Positions 31,511 through 43,830 of a stretch of 64,000 nt of DNA are shown here, in pieces. Positions within the stretch are counted from its first letter, which is position 1, and each line of letters opens with the position of its first letter. The stretch is from Isoetes taiwanensis. Taxonomy: Eukaryota; Streptophyta; Lycopodiopsida; Isoetales; Isoetaceae. Both the position numbers and the translations under genes were made by a program. Where the stretch lies: contig JAJEKV010000012.1 in assembly GCA_021234155.1 (NCBI GenBank), positions 8,462,448-8,526,447 of the forward strand, read 5' to 3'. The notes beneath the pieces were generated by a model. That model did not search any database. It was not told the origin of the DNA and saw only the letters and a list, made by a program, of their open reading frames with translations.

Positions 31511-32700
31511 AAAAAAATATTTTTTTAAAAGGACCTCAGACTTTATTAATAACACTCCATCATAATACATAATATAATACAGAGACAGGAATAAAAAACC
31601 CAGTGGATAATTAGATCCAACTGAGCAGGGCCACCCGTCTAAGCATGACAATATAATGCAATTCACACTATTTTCCTCTCCTACAAAGAGAAGAATAATA
31701 TATAATCATATTTTTAGAAAAGTTACTTTAACCAGGCCGAATTTCCACATCCATAACATCATTAACAGCAACTTGATCTGCTCCCTGGTGTCTCAATGCC
31801 ACTGAATCAGGGACATCCACTGTAACAATCATAGCAGATATTGGAGCTACAGAATGAACTAGCACAGATTGAGGAGCCGAGCTATTTTTGCGACGTGCAA
31901 GCTTCTTCAGGCGTGGAGTAGACCATCCTTCTTTAAATAATTCTTGCTTATGAGAAATCTCCTGAAAACGAGAGTGTTGATCCTCATTAAGAGGGTCTAC
32001 TAATGTAGATTGAGAGGAGATGCATTAGAAGAAGGCGATGGTGTAGAAATAGCTTGAGAAGAAGGCACAAGGGCTGGTAATACCGGCGGATTAACTAGTG
32101 CAGAGATAGATGAGGAAGAAGATGATACAGCACGACATTCAAGTGAAGTGGATGCTATGTGACATGGGATAGGAGCAGTTGGGGAGGTAGAGACAAAAGT
32201 ATGCCTAGACCTGTAAGTAGCGAAAGCCTCAACATTGGGAAACATCTTGGCAAGCTCAGGTCCATTAAGCAGACATAGTTTGTACTTGAAAAAAAGTGGG
32301 CCACTTTTCACCACTATTGACCGAGGAATAGAAACACAACTAGGAAGAGATACACAAATTCGAGGACCATTAACAATAGAATGGGCAAGGTGCAAATCCA
32401 ATCCATTGGCAATAGCAATCATAAAATTAGACACTTGCAATTCTAGTGGAAAATCCTCTAAGACAAGCCAGCAAGGGATGCGCAATGCACCAGACTTACT
32501 TGGCAAGAATCCAGGAGAATAAACCTGATATAGAAGATAATGTCCCCAAAGAGGATCAACAAAAAAACTTGCTTCTATTAATACCTCTATTCCTAATAAG
32601 ATCACTTTAGCTAGTAGTATACACAAATCTGAGCCTCTAAGGTTGAAGAACACTAAAAGAATTTCTCTTAAATTTCTGGCCACTGGAGATGTCCGTGGCT
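31511..32700 (-). mobile_element. ORF1-only LINE derivative (HAL1-like)
   Basis: On the minus strand an ORF1 (32,689-31,728) is followed directly by an L1-like 3' UTR. Shared phrases with LINE-E are GGTGG, CAGT-GGATC, TTTTATTCC and AATAAAGT. The segment ends in a short A-rich tail at 31,520-31,511. No endonuclease or reverse transcriptase lies between. The 5' end is near 32,700. Confidence 0.55.
31728..32689 (-). pseudogene. LINE ORF1 (DUF4283-like), frameshifted
   Basis: PCWLVLEDFPLELQVSNF followed by IAIANGL matches the DUF4283 pattern (WxxLPGLPLxLxxxxxFxxIxxxLG) of plant LINE gag-like ORF1 proteins, which coat element RNA. A Ser/Pro-rich region follows (SSSSSSISALVNPP). Near 32,010 the frame changes from SPLNLH-stop to TLVDPLNEDQHSRFQE, GWSTPRLKKLARRKN and VMDVEIRPG-stop at 31,728. 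The start is not clear: no ATG opens the region and the apparent N-terminus is truncated. No zinc knuckle is seen. Confidence 0.6.
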
Positions 32701-33820
32701 CAATACATTACCTATAATTGCAAGATTAAAGCTTATTGGAAATAATTGGTAAAATATTGAGTTCCGAATTAACCTTCAGAACTTGTGAAAACTGAGAACT
32801 CTAGGCTATGTAAATGAACCCCTATGTTTATTCCATTCAAAAGGCTCGATATTAAATAAAAAGGTCCGACATGAAACAACAAAATAAAAAAGATGCAAAC
32901 TTACTCTAAGGTCGTCGGAGAGCAGCGCTCCATGTGCAACACCTTGTTTAAAGTTGCCAGGGTTTATGGAGTTTTGTTGTATTTTGAAAATAGGGCACAA
33001 AGATTGCTTTTTGATGGAATTTACTTGGTTTTAGACCATTCCTGGTGCATCAGGCTGTCGTGGCTGCCAAGCCTGACAACTAGGTGAACCCAACGGTGTT
33101 GTTCCTACAAACTTTGTTACAGGATTGTAGGGTTGGTATATAGTCATCAATAAAGCTCTCTAACGAGGAAGATGTACTTCAAGTATTATGTCCAGATTTG
33201 AGGAACAAATCTCTATTTGTTTGAAGACGGGAAAAATGTGTCAGGATGAGTTTCCCTCACCCAAGCAAATACGGCTATCCAGTTTTGATGAATCCACTTG
33301 GGAAAGTAATCGACTCATACGCAAGCTTCAAAGGTAAACCTTTGCTTCTTGATGATTCATTGTATAGGCTTACGTTTGCAGCCCCTAGTACCTTCTGCGA
33401 GTACCTGCATTCAAAATGGATGTCTATGATAGAGTGCTAACTATCCTTGCACCAAAGTTAGAAGAAATATTGCAGGTCAAAATCTCAGAAAAAATGAAGA
33501 TATTAGTGAAGAACACGTAGATGTAAGCCTTGGCCTATGATAGAGAGGAAAATAATGAAGCTATGCTTGAAAAAGCTTTCTGGAAAACAACAGCAATGGT
33601 GCACTAAAGTGAATGAGGAATTAATGTCTGTTTATAGTGATGAAACTTGTTCTCCTCATGAAGCCCATGACAATATGACATTTATTTAAGCATGTAAAGG
33701 CCTACACTTAGTAGGTATCATGCTTAACTTGTATGGAAGATTTATATGCCTTAATGTTGAATTGCATGTGCTTACTAAGTGCTTCAGCTGATTTCAGCAA
33801 TGAAAGAATTACAAGGAATC
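32701..33820. other. No gene recognised
   Basis: The interval between the HAL1-like element and LINE-B. Small ORFs such as 33,246-33,440 have gene-like composition but no recognisable domain. Confidence 0.35.
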
Positions 33821-34106
33821 AAACAAGGATGGCGGGCGCGAGCGCTACCCTGATCTATCTTAACCCTAGCTAGGGTTCTATCACGATCAGGCTCGGTAAT
33901 CGAGGTAAGCAGGTAAGGTAATCAGCATTTCATCTCTAGATCTTGGATTATTTGGGTCCCATCATCTCCCTGGAAAGGTAGATTTCGACCCTGCCAAAAT
34001 TCCATATTCTCTTCTCCCCATTCGACATCCCTCGACCTTTTCTGACTCTCAATCATCCCCATTCTCGTTTCACGTCCCTCTGATAGCTCTGCAATTCCCT
34101 CGTACC

Positions 34107-36474
34107 ATGGACCCACCAGATCTACCGGACGGACTATCTCCCCCTATGCACTCCATATTAAATGCTTTCTGCTCTCTGAAACCCCAAGAACAGAAACAAA
34201 TTCTAGAGAAACAACAGCTGCTTCTTTAGGGAGACCTTGCTCCGATCCAATTTGGGGATTTCACGTCCTTTGTTCCTACTGCAATGGCACCAAAAAATGC
34301 TCTGCCCTCCTCGTTCCCGGATTGCCCATTCTGGGACTGCTATGCTCCGTTGAACGCGAATTCAAGCAACACTTTCATCCGGAGATCACAACCCTTCAAG
34401 GAGGACAATGCCATTAAACAAGACATATTGACTATGAAGAAACACAACCCTCCGACCTATACACACAGTAGAGGTATTGAATTGAACCCAGATCTCTGTC
34501 ACTCAAGATTTCAATTCCTATCTTCGCATGCTGTCATTTGTTGGACTAAAAAGGAGGGAATAATACTGGGAAATGTTTCTAAACAAATTTGTGCTTTGTC
34601 TAAATCAATTCAAATTTCCTCCATCTACTGGACCCGATTCCCTTACTTTGTGATTGAGTTCTGCTCTGAGCAAGCTGCTGAACACATCTTAAAATTGGGT
34701 CATATTACCCACTTCGGATTCCGAATCAAATTCCAAAAATGGGCATACCAATTTAACCCTCTTCGGTCCGCTACTCTCATGCATACTGCTTATGTTCACC
34801 TGCATGACCTTAATCCGGTATTCTAGGAGGATCAGTGCCTTAAAGCAATATTTTCCTCGATTGGCTCCTTCATCTCTTCAGAACGCAGGCCCGATAGGCC
34901 TCCTACTGTCTTCATGCAGTTGGATCTCCTCAAGCCTATTCCTCTTGAAGTCACCTTCTAGGATATGTTTGGGTCTGATCAATCCCTGCTCTTAAGATGG
35001 AATGGATTGCCCCCTGTTTGCCCTGTGTGCAGGAAAAGATTGCATGGAGGACAGAAGTGTAGCCCGATGCCCGATCAAGGTTTTACCTTAGGGATGGAGG
35101 GAGCTCATATACTCCCCCCTCGGCACCAAGGTAATCTTAATGGTAGCTCAAAGAGAATCAGAAGAAAACAGATTATCAGGGAAAAAATAGCCCTGGCTAA
35201 TAAAGAGCTAGAACAGAAAATTAGAAGCCAGGAAGTGAGGACCCAAAATCAAAATAACAGTGGAACTATTAAGGTCCTAAATAAAGGCATTACCACTAAA
35301 GGAGTGTCCTTTAACATCTCGGATATGGTTAAAACTTTCGACAAACACAAACCTCCTGGTCACGTCCAATATGATGAAATTACAGTAGTCAGGGCCAGAG
35401 AAGACACAATGTGGGAAGATGACTACTCGACTTGGCAGATATCTAAATCTAATCAGTCTACACCAAAAGATTATGTTGATGTGGAAAAGGGGCCCGCCCA
35501 TACTGCAATTGAAAATGGAGATCCCAACTCCCCTACATCAACTACAACAGAATCATCCCCTATCTTCTGCAAAAACAGGTTCAAAGCGTACCTGATGGGC
35601 TCTCTAGCCCAAGGGAAGAAGGAAGGACTCATAACAAGGCTCATGCCCAATCAGTTCCTGATAGGAGCCAAGATCAACTTCTGGTCAAAGGAACATATAC
35701 TCCAAATGCTCCAAATTCATTAGTCAATTCCACTTGCATTGGTGATCGAATTCTTGTTGACCTATCCGTTGACCCTGTCTCCAACAATACTTTGGTCAAC
35801 TTAGATATTCCCCCTTCTTTTCCCCTCTCCCATCACACTCCTTTACCTGTTCCATCATCCTTTCCCCCCTCCCATCACACTCCTCTACCTATGTTTTATG
35901 ATAAGTATGGTAAGTCCACTGTGGACTTGGTAAGCAAAATTGTTGCAGATGCTGTGGATGCAACTTGTCAACAACCTTTGTGGAGGCTAGTAATGGAGTT
36001 GAAGGCTGTGGTGCACAACAGGAGTTTGGGCGAATCCAGGTAAGTGACCACTCCCCTATTTGTCATAGCCTTCCTATAGATTTCCAGGAAACACAAGGCT
36101 ACAATAATGAGATGGAGATCCCATCTTCTCTGCAAGATGGTTGTTATTCTGAGGATAAATGTGAGATGGTCAAATCCACTCCTCTGGGCACTGATGAACA
36201 GAACATTGAATTGGGATTAATAGCTCTACAGTCAAACCTTGACAATTTAGAGTCTTTGGGGCTAAATCACTTTGACATATTTGTCCCTGACTCTGAGGAG
36301 GACCTTAGCTGCAGCCCACTGTATGACATCTCGAATACCTCCCTGAGGTCCATCAAAAAGAAAATGAAAGGTAGGTCCACATCCAAGTCTCCAGTTGGTA
36401 GGGAGAACTGTCCACACACCTACAACACCAGAAGCAGATCTTCACCTCATGGTCTGAGGAAGCTCAATTACTGA
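34107..36474 (+). pseudogene. LINE-B ORF1, three in-frame TAG stops and two frameshifts
   Basis: Starts MDPPDLPDGLSPPMHS at ATG 34,107. In-frame TAG codons lie at 34,227, 34,824 and 34,959. The homologous DUF4283-like region reads ICALSKSIQISSIYWTRFPY, LGHITHFGFRIKFQKWAY, then QLDLLKPIPLEV and the zinc knuckle CPVCRKRLHGGQKC (CX2CX4HX4C) near 35,018. TAG 34,824 replaces the Trp that is conserved in LINE-A (MYWHE) and LINE-C (EYWNV). Frames change near 35,575, in a run of A, and near 36,000. The hydrophilic tail ends NTRSRSSPHGLRKLNY at 36,474. ORF1 would act as RNA-binding chaperone of the element. Confidence 0.8.
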
Positions 36475-36517
36475 GTTGTTGCCTGCCTATCTCTCCCCCT
36501 CCTCTTTCCTTTCTGTT

Positions 36518-39420
36518 ATGAGGGTTCTAACCTGGAACTTAAGAGGTATCAAAGGGCCTACCAAGAGAAGACGCTTCATTGCCTCTGTGAGGGATTTTAA
36601 GGCTGACATCATAATGATACAGGAACACAGACTCCCCAAATTTGAGGCAGCTAACTTGGGGGAATGGATCAAGCCTATGGCCTCTTGTAATATCCCTGCA
36701 GATGGAACAAAAGGTGGGATTGCTACCTTCTGGTACAATCAGAAACTTATAAACACTTATATCAGCCCTTCCAATAGATGGCTGTGTGTTACCCTTTGTA
36801 TTAAGGACTGTCAAGTGGCTTTCATTAATATTTATGCTTCTACTGATCCTTATGAAAGAGAGCCAATGTGGATTGAGATTAATAATTGGATGAATCAATA
36901 GCAGAATGTTGAGAATTGGATAATCACAGGTGACTTTAATAACACTCCCCGGTAACAAAATTAACATGTCTAAGAATGAGAGGTACTCCTGGGAGAATTG
37001 GCTAACTGATCAAAATCTGATTTATATCCCTTCTTCAAACACCAAATTTTCCTGGAGTAATAAGAGGAAAGGGGACCAAAGAACCTTTTGTATGCTAGAT
37101 AGATTCTATATCCATAACTCTGCCACATGGTTGGACAACTGCATAGTCACAGGAGATATTGCAAGCACTATTTCTGATCACCAGCCTCATTTTCTGGATA
37201 CCAAAAGTCTTCCTCTTGGCAATAAAGGGAAGAATACCCCCTTTAAGTTCAATACCTCCCTGCTTCAGATGAAATCTTTCTGCCAGGATTTTACCTCTTT
37301 CTACCTTTCCCTCCCCAAGATTGGTCAGCATCAATCTATGAAAAGCTTCAACGAAAAGATGAAGAAAGTTAAAGATTGGGTGAAGAAATGGGGAAATGAT
37401 TTAGCTCAGAAAAGAAAGGCCATTAGCACTAGCTTTATGGAACAGATTAAGGAAGTTAGATCTCTTATTGAAAGTAATCCCAATGATGATTCTCTGCACA
37501 TGAAAGAGCAGCAACTGGAAATCCAGATCAAAACCTTGGAGGAACACCAGGTTAGGGGTATGGCCCTTAGAAGCAAAATTAAAATGTACAATCAGTTGGA
37601 TCATGAAAGTTCCAAGATGTTTTTTAGGGTAGCCAGGAATAGGCTAATCAACAATTCCATCACCCAGCTGGAGACTGATCAAGGATTAACTCACACTGAT
37701 TAGAGGGAGATTGCTTCTGCATTCCACAAGTTCTACACAGACCTCTTTAAAGAAGAAATAATTGATGATAGCAAAATTCAGCAGGTCTTTGATGCCATAG
37801 GGCCCCCCAATGAAGTGATAGAGGATGAATGGATTGAGGTTCCCGATCTCCCTGAAATTCTTGAAACCCTTAAAAAGATGAAAAATGGGAAAAGCCCTAG
37901 TATTGATGGCTTCCAACCAGAATTTTTTGTGGAATTCTGGCCAATTATGAAGGATGACATTGTCCACTTCATCCAGGGGATTTGGAGAGCTAAATCTATA
38001 TATCCCACTTACAATGTTGGAGTGATTTCCCTCATTCCTAAGACTGACTCTCCGTCCAAGACTAATGAGTGCCGCCCTATTTCTTTGACCACCACCATGT
38101 ACAAACTGGTAGCTAAAATCATTGCTGGTAGATTGGTGGTACATCTTCAAGACAAAATAAATGCTTGCCAATCTGCTTTTTTACCTAACAGATCTATCTT
38201 GGACAACTATATAGCTGCTAATGAAGCTCTCCACTGGAATAAGTTATCTAAGCAAGATTGTGTTCTTCTTAAGTTGGACTTTAGAAGAGCCTATGATTGT
38301 ATTCCTTGGAAGTTCCTTGAGAAGTCTCTCAGTCATATAGGCATTCACCCCTACCTTATTAAACTTATTATGGGTGTGAACCAAAATGTTTCTTCTTGTG
38401 TTCTTATTAATGGAGCTCCTACTGACTTCTTCCCAATTCAAAGAGGAGTGAGGCAAGGGTGCCCTCTGGCCCCTTATCTATTTATCATTGCTGCTGAAAT
38501 TCTCATCAAATTGGTTTCCTCATATCAGGATAAAGGTCTGATCCAGGGCCTCAAATGCCACAATCTGATAAGCAGCTGTCCATCCTCCAATATGCTGATG
38601 ATACTTTCATCATGACTAAAGCAGATAATAATAGTCTGAATAATCTCATGGACTGTATAACCAAATTTGGTGCTGCATCTGGGATTCAGCTGAACTATGC
38701 TAAGTGTTCTATTCTTTCTGACAGTTCTTACCCTCATCTTAATACTCATGGTATCAATTTTGTGCCTGAGGGTCAGTACCTGACCCTGCTGGGACTTCCC
38801 CTTGCTGTTCAAATGTCTCACAAGGTGGCTTGGCAACCTTTGATTAATAGGATCTGGAAAAAGCTCTTAATGATTAAAGGATCTCTCTCCTTGGCTGGTA
38901 GAATTCTAATTGCTAATTCTGTCTTGGGCAGTAGCCATGTGTACTTCTCTTCTGCTTTGATTGCTGACAAGGCCTCTTACAACAAGATTGAACAATGTAT
39001 TAAAGAATACATTTGGCAAGGAACCCATCTGTCTGCTTGGGATGAGCTCACTCATAGCAGGAAGGCTGGAGGGCTGGGTTGTAAATCCCTTTTCCTTCAG
39101 GCTCAGATCCTTGGTGCCAAAAATGTGTGGAAAGCCATTTCTGGATTCCAGTCCCCTGCTATGGATATTAGATTTTGGTTTAACAAAAGTAAACCTTTGG
39201 GAAGTTCCACCTTAATGCACCAACTTCCAGATTCTGCTTTCTATGACTTCAAATGTGCTGCTAACACCTCTTCCCTTCTAAGGAGCATCTTCAAAGCTTG
39301 GGAAAAAGTGGCTAGTAAGTTCAACCATGACAAAATCACTAACTCTGTTAGAGATACCTCAATCTTTTGGTCTCCCATCTTAGCCCCTCCTTCCTACTCT
39401 GCTATGGCTATCTGCCACCC
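36518..39420 (+). pseudogene. LINE-B ORF2 left part: endonuclease + reverse transcriptase
   Basis: ATG 36,518 opens MRVLTWNLRGIKGPTKRRR, followed by QEHRLP, ADGTKGG, NIYAST and GDFNNTP (endonuclease). FSWSNKRKGDQRTFCMLDRF and SDHQP complete it. Reverse transcriptase: NGKSPSIDGFQPEFF, SLIPKTDSPSKTNECRPISL, DFRRAYDCIPW (motif A), RGVRQGCPLAPYLF (motif B), QYADDTFIM (motif C), LLGLPLAV. TAG stops occur at 36,899 and 37,701 and frameshifts near 36,952 and 38,560, so no functional enzyme is made. The frame runs exactly to the CCC at 39,418-39,420, where the CACTA-like element begins. Confidence 0.9.
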
Positions 39421-39435
39421 CACAAGGCCCCCAAA
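39421..39435 (+). repeat. Left terminal inverted repeat of the CACTA-like element
   Basis: CACAAGGCCCCCAAA, 13 of 15 positions complementary to 52,357-52,371. The next 500 bp carry both orientations of ACCACT / AGTGGTTT words (39,473 and 39,665, for example), resembling the subterminal repeats of CACTA elements. Confidence 0.8.
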
Positions 39436-40313
39436 CATTAATTGTTATTAGTTTTTTACAATAGTTTTTACATTAAACCACTATAATAAAGTAATGTTAC
39501 TAAGTGGGTTAATGTGTTGAATAACTACAACCAGTTTCTTAGCACACTTTAACATCATATGGTAGTTAGTTTATTTAGTTTAGTACCATGTTTTATTGCT
39601 ACACTTTAAGTATGTTAAGCAATGAATTATTAATGATTTTGTCTCTAATTGTTTGTGTAACTTAGAGTGGTTTCTTAATAAAGGTGCATACATTTTCCTT
39701 ACGAACTAATATTGTTCCGTACAATGGTTTTCTGTCAAAGGAACAATGTAACTCCTAATGATTTTTTCATCAATATAGTGACATTGGGACAATGCAAGTG
39801 GCAACGGTTTTTAATCAAAATAGTGATATTGCGACAATGCAATGCTAATGATCCTTTCATCAAGATACTGTTAATGATTTCTTCACCAAGATAATGATAT
39901 TGAAACAATGCAACTAGTATAGGTTCCTTAAATTTAATAAGACATGCTCAACTTAAGAATCATTGTGATTTTGCAAACATAAGTGGTATGAGTTTCTTCA
40001 TCAATTGGTATGCAGAACCAAAACCATTGAAAAAATTGACACAATCTTTTATATTAAAACAACAAATTTCTACATTAAAAAAGCATGTGAATCTATGATT
40101 GATCTGGGAAATATTATGATGCTCAGCAAAAAGATATATCAACCAGTTCATAGAGTCCAGGGGTTTGAACCCTAGTAATTCCATTCGGTCTAAATGTACA
40201 ACCCACAAATTGTAAGAGCCATAAAACATAGCATGTAGCCAGCTGAATTTTGACTTCACCAACCTTTACAACAGAGCGAGATTAAACTCCAGCCATGTCA
40301 TCATACTTAACAT

Positions 40314-41219
40314 CTAGAATTGAATAAATGACCAATCCATTTTAGGAGATTGAATGAGTTCCATGGAGCAATCATCCTGTATAATCATTCTAAGAAGGAA
40401 GAGACACCTACTAGTTATCAGTCATATTACCAACAACAAGAAAGGAAGGTATTAACAACCTTGAAAGCAGTTGGATCATGAAAGCAATTTCTGGAAGCTA
40501 ATTCTTGCAGAATTACCGATGAATAACCTGCAGCAATGCAAAACAACAAACTAGAAAAATGAGAGTTATCTGAATATCCAAAGTTAAACAACATTTCATA
40601 CTTCTAGAGGATCTAACACTTTAACTTTGCAATAGAATACAAAAAACATCTGCTAATTAATAGTTACAATCAGCTCTAAAGTCATGTCATATACCAGGAC
40701 CAATCTGAAATACAGCTTAAAGCTAAGAAATTCCTGTGTTACTAGAATTCCAGAATGCAAAATAGATACGAGGATGTATTCAAACCTTCGAGCAAATTTC
40801 ACGTGATTGGTACTGCTTATCTATGCTGAACTTAGATTTAGAAAAAGAACAAATGAATCGCAAGTTATTCAGAATTGTAATGCAAAATCTGATATAAAAA
40901 AGGGAGGAGAACCTATATGAAAAAGGTGATTTCGTAGAGAGTCAATAGACTTGTAAAAAACGCTGAACGTTGCTCTTTGTAACAGCAAAGCAGCTCTTTT
41001 GTCTCCTTATCTCTTTGTATATGAACGTCGTCTCATCTGAAACCATTATTTATAAAGATAATCTTTCAGAAATGCATTCATCTAAGTTATTTAGAAAGAA
41101 AATAAAGTCAAGGACAGATTAAGAGATTCTAAGGGATTAAACGTGAAAAAACTCACATTTGCAGAATGCTGGTCGTGGTCTAATGCCGATTCTCTGCATA
41201 TGTACCACGAATCTACCAT
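40314..41219 (-). pseudogene. Candidate multi-exon gene fragment inside the CACTA-like element
   Basis: On the minus strand, ATG 41,219 opens a 21-codon exon (MVDSWYICRESALDHDQHSA, then N) that ends at a strong donor, GTGAGT (41,156). Farther on are exon-like blocks with splice-like borders. One is FSIDKQYQSREICSK with GTTTGA after it (about 40,830-40,788). Another follows TTGCTGCAG and reads YSSVILQELASRNCFHDP plus TAFK, with GTTGTT after it (about 40,529-40,463). The last follows ATTATACAG and reads DDCSMELIQSPKMDWS, then FIQF and TAG (40,376-40,314). Phases do not all fit, so this may be a captured and decayed gene or partly chance. I do not recognise the protein. Confidence 0.4.
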
Positions 41220-42090
41220 AAGAGGAGCACACAACTGATGGGGCTACTTTCTCCCTGCCCAAATCCCAATGAAACAATGCAGCATATTCAGACCTTCGAT
41301 GCTTCTAGGATGCCGATTGATTTGCATCACAAAGCAGAAGATAGACAATGAATGATGCTTACTAAAGTAAAATACTAAACTCAAGGTGCTACTACGGCTG
41401 AATCGATTGCTCCTTCTGCTGCTTCCCTTAGGGTTGTATGTAGAAGAAAGCGGAAAGAAGATTGATCGCCGTTTCCTTTAGGGTTAGGTCGAAATAAGCA
41501 GTGAGTTAAGAATTTGGAACTCTTTGATAACTATAAACTATATGAAAATCTAGTTATTGGTTACACTAGATAACATGAATCCAGCTCGCAGCATTTTCTT
41601 GATAGTGCAATCCACTTTTTGTAGTAGATGTAGGTTCTTCAGATTGGAGCTCAATTCAACGGCAATGGCACCTCAAAGTCCAGCATGACACCCTTCCCAG
41701 CTTTCTCCAAACCTTAGTCTTCAAAGGGCAAATGCAAGGGTTGAGATCTCCGAACATTGTCCTATAACCGAATTGAAATACACAAATATATACAAGGGCA
41801 AGCTCTCACCATAGTAGACAATATATGTACACAAATATTAGGTGGGATGGAAGAGAGAGAAATTTCACGATGTATTTTTTTTTCCTTTCAGAACCCTAGC
41901 TTTGTGGATGGATTCATGCCATGCCACATTTGAGTATAACATGCATCCCAACTTAATTGTAGAAATTTCATTCCACCTTACAATAGTCCCATGCCTATGA
42001 TTTTCTTAAATAAAAATTCTAGGAATTTTGCTCCAGATGCCTTTATATCTTCCAGAACATGTGCCTACTCTTTTTAACATAGGGTGTTTA

Positions 42091-42166
42091 TGGAGAATGT
42101 TGGGTTGTACTCTCTTTTTTAGTTGGGATGGAGAATGTTGGGTTGTACTCTCTTTTTTAGTTGGGG
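42091..42166. repeat. 38-bp tandem repeat x2
   Basis: TGGAGAATGTTGGGTTGTAC followed by TCTCTTTTTTAGTTGGGA, repeated once, then a G-rich run (42,166-42,192). No coding meaning. Confidence 0.85.
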
Positions 42167-42500
42167 GTTGGGGGCCGCGGGGGGAGGGGGTGGTGTTACT
42201 TGGGGAAAGGGCTTGGCGAGCCCGTTAGGTGATGGTGATGATTGACGGCACGAAACAAGTTCGCACCCCAAGTAAGGGCCTCCTCCTTAACATTTTACCA
42301 CCAAATTAAAAAGGGGAGGAAGGCAATTTTTTATGACGTGGCATCTACAAATGACTAACGTGTGGCACAACAAGCCCAATAGGAGGGCCACACAAGTGCA
42401 AGCCAGATTGTCCGAAATAATCTAGGTTTGAAATGTGGTAAAATTGCCTTCCCTCTCTCATCACATATCACAACTTAAATAGCTCTCCTTATACATGAGT

Positions 42501-43016
42501 AATCCCATCGATCCGAGCCACCGGATCGAGATTCTAGAGAGGGTGAGCATGCATGTCTCGCATGCATGCATTGCATGCTTTCTCTAGTTGGGAGATCGCT
42601 ATATTAGGCGAGGTTCTTTATCAACATCTCATAGGCGCTTCCTCTTCTCTCTCAACAGTACCTTATTCTCTATTCTTTGAAAGCATACAGGGGAGGGGTT
42701 TCTCCCTGCTTGGATTGACCAATTTTCCGTTTCTTTCATGCTGTGGCATGCCCTTTCTCGGCCTTGCCTCTTCTTTGGCCATAATCCTTTGACCTTTCGC
42801 CCTCGATCCCATTTTTTATAAGGAAGTTCTCTTCTATTCGGAAGGTTTTTGTCGTTTTCATGCGAGCCCCATGTAAAAATCCCATCGATCCTAGCCACCG
42901 GATCGAGATTCTAGAGAGGGCGAGCATGCATGTCTCGCATGCATGTATTGCATGCTTTCTCTAGTTGGGAGATCGCTATATTATAGGCGAGGTTCTTCAT
43001 CAACATCTTATCGGTG
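42501..43016. repeat. 377-bp duplication; second copy is the LINE-C target
   Basis: CCCATCGATCC-AGCCACCGG and the following 130 bp at 42,501 recur at 42,878. The second copy continues to 43,016, is interrupted by LINE-C, and resumes at 51,472 (CTTCCTCTTCTCTCTCA, as at 42,638). The end phrase GTTTTTGTC-TTTTCATGCG (42,846) recurs at 52,025. Confidence 0.9.
43002..43016 (+). repeat. 15-bp target-site duplication of LINE-C (left copy)
   Basis: AACATCTTATCGGTG here and at 51,457-51,471, directly after the A-tail. The unoccupied, diverged version is AACATCTCATAGGCG at 42,623-42,637. Confidence 0.9.
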
Positions 43017-43212
43017 AAAAAAGATAGAGAGAGAGGCAAGAAATAGAGAGAGGTTCAATGGTCGCGAGCGCCTGCGCCACTATTTTCGCCAACGGGACCT
43101 CCTTACCTAGTTCTGACCTCCATCTTTGATTCTACCTTTCTCTGTTCGATCTTGGGTTCGATTGCAGGCCCTTGTAGAGGGCTTGCCCCTTTGTTCACGA
43201 ATCTTTTAGCTC

Positions 43213-43533
43213 ATGGGTGTGCCGTTGCCCATTGAACTTCAGCCTAAGAGAAGCAGACTCGGCAAATACTTCACGATCATAATCCACGGTGATCATTATC
43301 AGTGCGGCTGGCTAGAAGGTTCAATAACTGAGATTTGGGTTGCTCTGGTTGAAGATAGATTCTTCCCGGATCATCTCTACATTGGAGAAGCTGGGATAAC
43401 CCCAGAGATTCCACATGCTTTAGTAGAAAGCTGGCTAGGAGATTTCGTTGGTGATACAGAGGCATCGGCTGCTGGTGTTTTTCATGTACACAGTGAATGG
43501 GCTGACGGGAAGATCATTGTCAAGATCTACTGA
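43213..43533 (+). CDS. LINE-C small ORF A, unrecognised domain (106 aa)
   Basis: Product begins MGVPLPIELQPKR. The core GKYFTIIIHGDHYQCGWLEG, followed by SITEIWVALVEDRFFPDHLY and IGEAG, is related to ORF B (CGWLEGSIFELWTYLVDENI) and more distantly to ORF C. The C-terminus is KIIVKIY, and ORFs B and C end in similar short hydrophobic, Tyr-containing strands. Predicted from alternation: a small alpha/beta or beta-rich domain. There is no signal peptide, membrane segment or Cys cluster. It lies 196 bp inside the element and is intact. Function unknown. Because it sits inside LINE-C boundaries and is repeated, it is likely an accessory protein of the element. Confidence 0.65.
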   Translation: MGVPLPIELQPKRSRLGKYFTIIIHGDHYQCGWLEGSITEIWVALVEDRFFPDHLYIGEAGITPEIPHALVESWLGDFVGDTEASAAGVFHVHSEWADGKIIVKIY

Positions 43534-43830
43534 TTTCTCTGTTTGAGATGCTGCCATTCCATATGATGGGATTGCTGCAACATTCGTCTGCTTTCCGGTA
43601 CTTTACACATGTGGACTGCTCATATCCAGCATGCAGGAGCCTGCAATCAGCTTTCTAGCTTTGATCTTACAAACTCCCTCTACAGTCAGGCCCAATCTAG
43701 TTCTGTTTCACGCCCCTTCTTGGCCTCTTAATCTTCCATATCTATTGCATGAATTTATTGCACCTTATCCGGACTTGTCCTGGTGAAATGAGTGCTTTGT
43801 TTGGCCTTTATATTCCCTCTTGGCAACCAA

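Noticed and set aside
38555-38700. Integrated viral reverse transcriptase
   Set aside because: The YADD motif here and at 49.6 kb belongs to LINE ORF2, with L1-type endonuclease upstream and zf-RVT downstream; no capsid, movement or protease region is present.
39418-39423. 6-bp target duplication CCCCAC for the CACTA-like element
   Set aside because: CCCCAC does occur at both borders, but only the 3-bp reading leaves symmetrical CAC...GTG ends and restores the LINE frame cleanly.
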